In this document: one piece after another, positions 5,756 through 6,916 of the stretch
How the letters are laid out: each line of letters starts with the position of its first letter
Numbering within the stretch: the first letter of the stretch is position 1
Assembly (NCBI GenBank): GCA_964496755.1
Contig: CAZCBD010000146.1
Location: 1 to 6,916 of the forward strand
Length of the DNA stretch: 6,916 bases
Direction of reading: 5' to 3'
Origin: CAZCBD01 sp964496755
Lineage (GTDB): Bacteria > Bacteroidota > Ignavibacteria > Ignavibacteriales > Melioribacteraceae
Position numbers and translations under genes: made by a program
The notes under the pieces: generated by a model
Told to the model about the DNA's origin: nothing
Databases searched by the model: none
What the model saw: only the letters and a program-made list of their open reading frames with translations

Positions 5756-5760
5756 CTCCT
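5756..5760 (-). promoter_or_regulatory. Ribosome binding site of the histone-like gene
   Basis: AGGAG on the minus strand lies six bases before the ATG at 5747-5749, an ideal spacing. It confirms the start of this 61-codon gene. Confidence 0.7.
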
Positions 5761-5792
5761 ATTTTGGGATTAAACTTTTAAAATATAATTAA

Positions 5793-6623
5793 TTATTTCA
5801 AATGTTTGTTAAAAAAATTTAATGTTAGTTTTAATACTTTTTCAAAATCAGAATGTGATGTTTTGAATGGATGTTTAATATTAAAAGTATGCCCACAGTT
5901 TTGTATTACTTCAAACTGTGAATATTTTTTATCTGTCCAACTTAATAACAATTCTGCTTCGGATAATTTTACTGCTAAATCCTCCGCTCCCTGAATTATT
6001 AAAAAAGGCTTGTTAATTAGCGGGACGTAATTCTTTAAATTCAAATTATCAAAATTCTTTTCAAGATCATTAAGCAACTCGGCACCAATTCTCATTAATT
6101 GATTTGTTCGCATATTCATTATTTCAAAATAACCGTTTTCTTTCCATTTCTTTTTCTGCCGGTCAGTAAACCTATCAATATTAGCAACGCCTGCCCATGT
6201 AACTAAAGATTTCACCTTTTCTTTATTTACAGAATTTATTATTGCAGAAATTGCTCCTCGGCTATGAGCAACAAGAGCCAAGTCATTATTCTTTGTTTCG
6301 CCAAATTCACCATCGGAGTAAGCATCAATAATTTCCGATAATTCTTCAACTTCAAGTGAATAGGAATTTTTTTCAAACTTTTCCAATTCGTCAAAATCAG
6401 AACCGCCGTTACTTACACCATTGTGCGAAAAATTAAAGGTAATAGTTGTAAATCCACCCTCGGCTAATTTTTCTGCAGCATAAGGAAAAAACCCCCAGTC
6501 CTTGAACCCTTTAAATCCGTGAACCAATATTATACACGGATTTAATTCGATATTTTCTATTCCGTAAATAGAAACATCAATTAAATTTTTTCGTGTAGTA
6601 ACAAACTTAAAATTTTCTTTCAT
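5793..6623 (-). CDS. Alpha/beta hydrolase
   Basis: This 276-residue enzyme, apparently cytosolic, has a single-domain alpha/beta hydrolase fold. The oxyanion-hole region is ILVHGFKGFKDWGFFPYAA (32-50). The nucleophile elbow LVAHSRGA (117-124) has Ser121, and Ala replaces the first Gly of GxSxG. The acid is probably Asp215 in IIQGAEDLAV (209-218), and the base is His245 in NCGHTF (242-247). Residues 148-200 form a helical cap region rich in charged residues. There is no signal peptide. It looks like an esterase, lipase or peptidase of unknown substrate, in the broad group with serine aminopeptidase-like S33 members. The start gives a short N-terminus before the first strand; upstream sequence offers only a weak ribosome site. 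It is the first of five minus-strand genes and diverges from the HisA-like ORF. Confidence 0.88.
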   Translation of the reverse strand: MKENFKFVTTRKNLIDVSIYGIENIELNPCIILVHGFKGFKDWGFFPYAAEKLAEGGFTTITFNFSHNGVSNGGSDFDELEKFEKNSYSLEVEELSEIIDAYSDGEFGETKNNDLALVAHSRGAISAIINSVNKEKVKSLVTWAGVANIDRFTDRQKKKWKENGYFEIMNMRTNQLMRIGAELLNDLEKNFDNLNLKNYVPLINKPFLIIQGAEDLAVKLSEAELLLSWTDKKYSQFEVIQNCGHTFNIKHPFKTSHSDFEKVLKLTLNFFNKHLK

Positions 6624-6832
6624 AAACCAATTTGATTTTTTGAATGCCTAAAATAATAGTTTTCAATTGAATTTGAAAGGAATTAAATAAATAATTTCTC
6701 TTATTTTTAATAATTACAAAAAAGAATGAATTCTAAATTGTGCCGAAATGAGCAAAAAAAAATTATTTTTTTTCATAAGATTTTAATAACTTGAATTATT
6801 AAAAAATGAATAGAATAAAGCAGAGAAATTAT
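6624..6832. other. Intergenic region between hydrolase and HisA-like ORF
   Basis: This 209-base AT-rich divergent gap has no convincing gene. TTCAATTGAA (6662-6671) is a 10-base palindrome inside a larger inverted pair, TTTCAA (6661-6666) and TTGAAA (6673-6678), about 40-55 bases before the hydrolase start. A 9-base inverted repeat lies at 6781-6804. I could not name a promoter with confidence on either strand. Confidence 0.5.
6781..6804. repeat. Perfect 9-base inverted repeat upstream of the HisA-like ORF
   Basis: TTTTAATAA (6781-6789) and TTATTAAAA (6796-6804) surround the loop CTTGAA. The arms contain only A and T, so RNA pairing would be weak. The site ends 28 bases before the ATG at 6833, a place where an operator would be expected. 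Chance occurrence in this composition is possible. Confidence 0.35.
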
Positions 6833-6916
6833 ATGTCAAATTTTTTAATTATACCCTCCATTGATATTAAAGATGGAAAAACCCTCTATCACAAGAAAAG
6901 GCGAATCCCACCTAAG
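6833..6916 (+). CDS. HisA-like ORF, N-terminal fragment
   Basis: An ATG at 6833 opens a frame that stays open to the window edge (28 codons). Residues 4-16, FLIIPSIDIKDGK, match the first beta strand of the HisA family (phosphoribosyl-formimino isomerase of histidine synthesis, (beta/alpha)8 barrel), including the catalytic-position Asp11. In HisA the next residues are normally close to VRLxQG; here TLYHKKRRIPPK follows and does not fit. Explanations are a divergent HisA-like paralogue, a frameshift or poor sequence at the edge, or chance. AGAGA at about 6822-6826 is a weak ribosome site. No other histidine gene is visible in the window. Confidence concerns the family call. Confidence 0.5.
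   Translation, partial: MSNFLIIPSIDIKDGKTLYHKKRRIPPK

Noticed and set aside
5806..5994. Plus-strand open frame of 62 codons opposite the hydrolase
   Set aside because: It is antisense to the hydrolase C-terminus, including the catalytic Asp and His codons, with no motif of its own.
6873..6916. Alternative plus-strand frame opening at ATG 6873 (MEKPSITRKG...)
   Set aside because: It is open to the edge for only 14 codons, has no recognised motif, and sits inside the HisA-like frame; too short to support.

Overview
The window is a gene-dense, AT-rich bacterial chromosomal segment. It holds eight complete protein genes and two genes cut by the window edges. I see no mobile element, CRISPR array, tRNA or rRNA. 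Low GC, a CarA N-terminus with the NTGMVGYPE signature, a small Hc1-type histone-like protein and candidate TTTG / TAnnTTTG promoter elements suggest the Bacteroidota/Ignavibacteria side of the FCB group. That placement is an inference from family resemblance, not a demonstrated assignment.

Left part (1-2190): genes alternate in strand. carA (carbamoyl-phosphate synthase small subunit, start only) points left. A 307-base AT-rich gap follows, with a hairpin plus T-run and short A-rich repeats. Next are a SatP-type acetate/succinate transporter (+) and apt (-), which converge on a long perfect hairpin. A stand-alone two-CBS-domain protein (+) diverges from apt across a gap carrying a promoter-like element and a 15-base palindrome.

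Middle and right part (2201-6623): five minus-strand genes are read in the order alpha/beta hydrolase, Hc1-like histone, CapA-family exported protein, TetA-like MFS exporter, dusB. The last three overlap one another by a few bases, so they look co-transcribed. A clear intrinsic terminator lies between the histone-like gene and capA and almost touches the capA start codon. It divides the row and may set how much message reaches capA-MFS-dusB. The MFS gene contains a 10-N assembly gap near its start.

Right edge (6833-6916): the start of a plus-strand ORF resembles the HisA N-terminus, but its last dozen codons do not follow that family.

Most genes are housekeeping or widespread families: pyrimidine/arginine precursor synthesis, purine salvage, tRNA modification, acetate transport. 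I did not find a convincing undescribed system. The points worth a second look are regulatory (terminator against capA, palindrome near the CBS gene, hairpin upstream of satP) and local sequence oddities (Cys-Trp in DusB, the divergent end of the HisA-like ORF).
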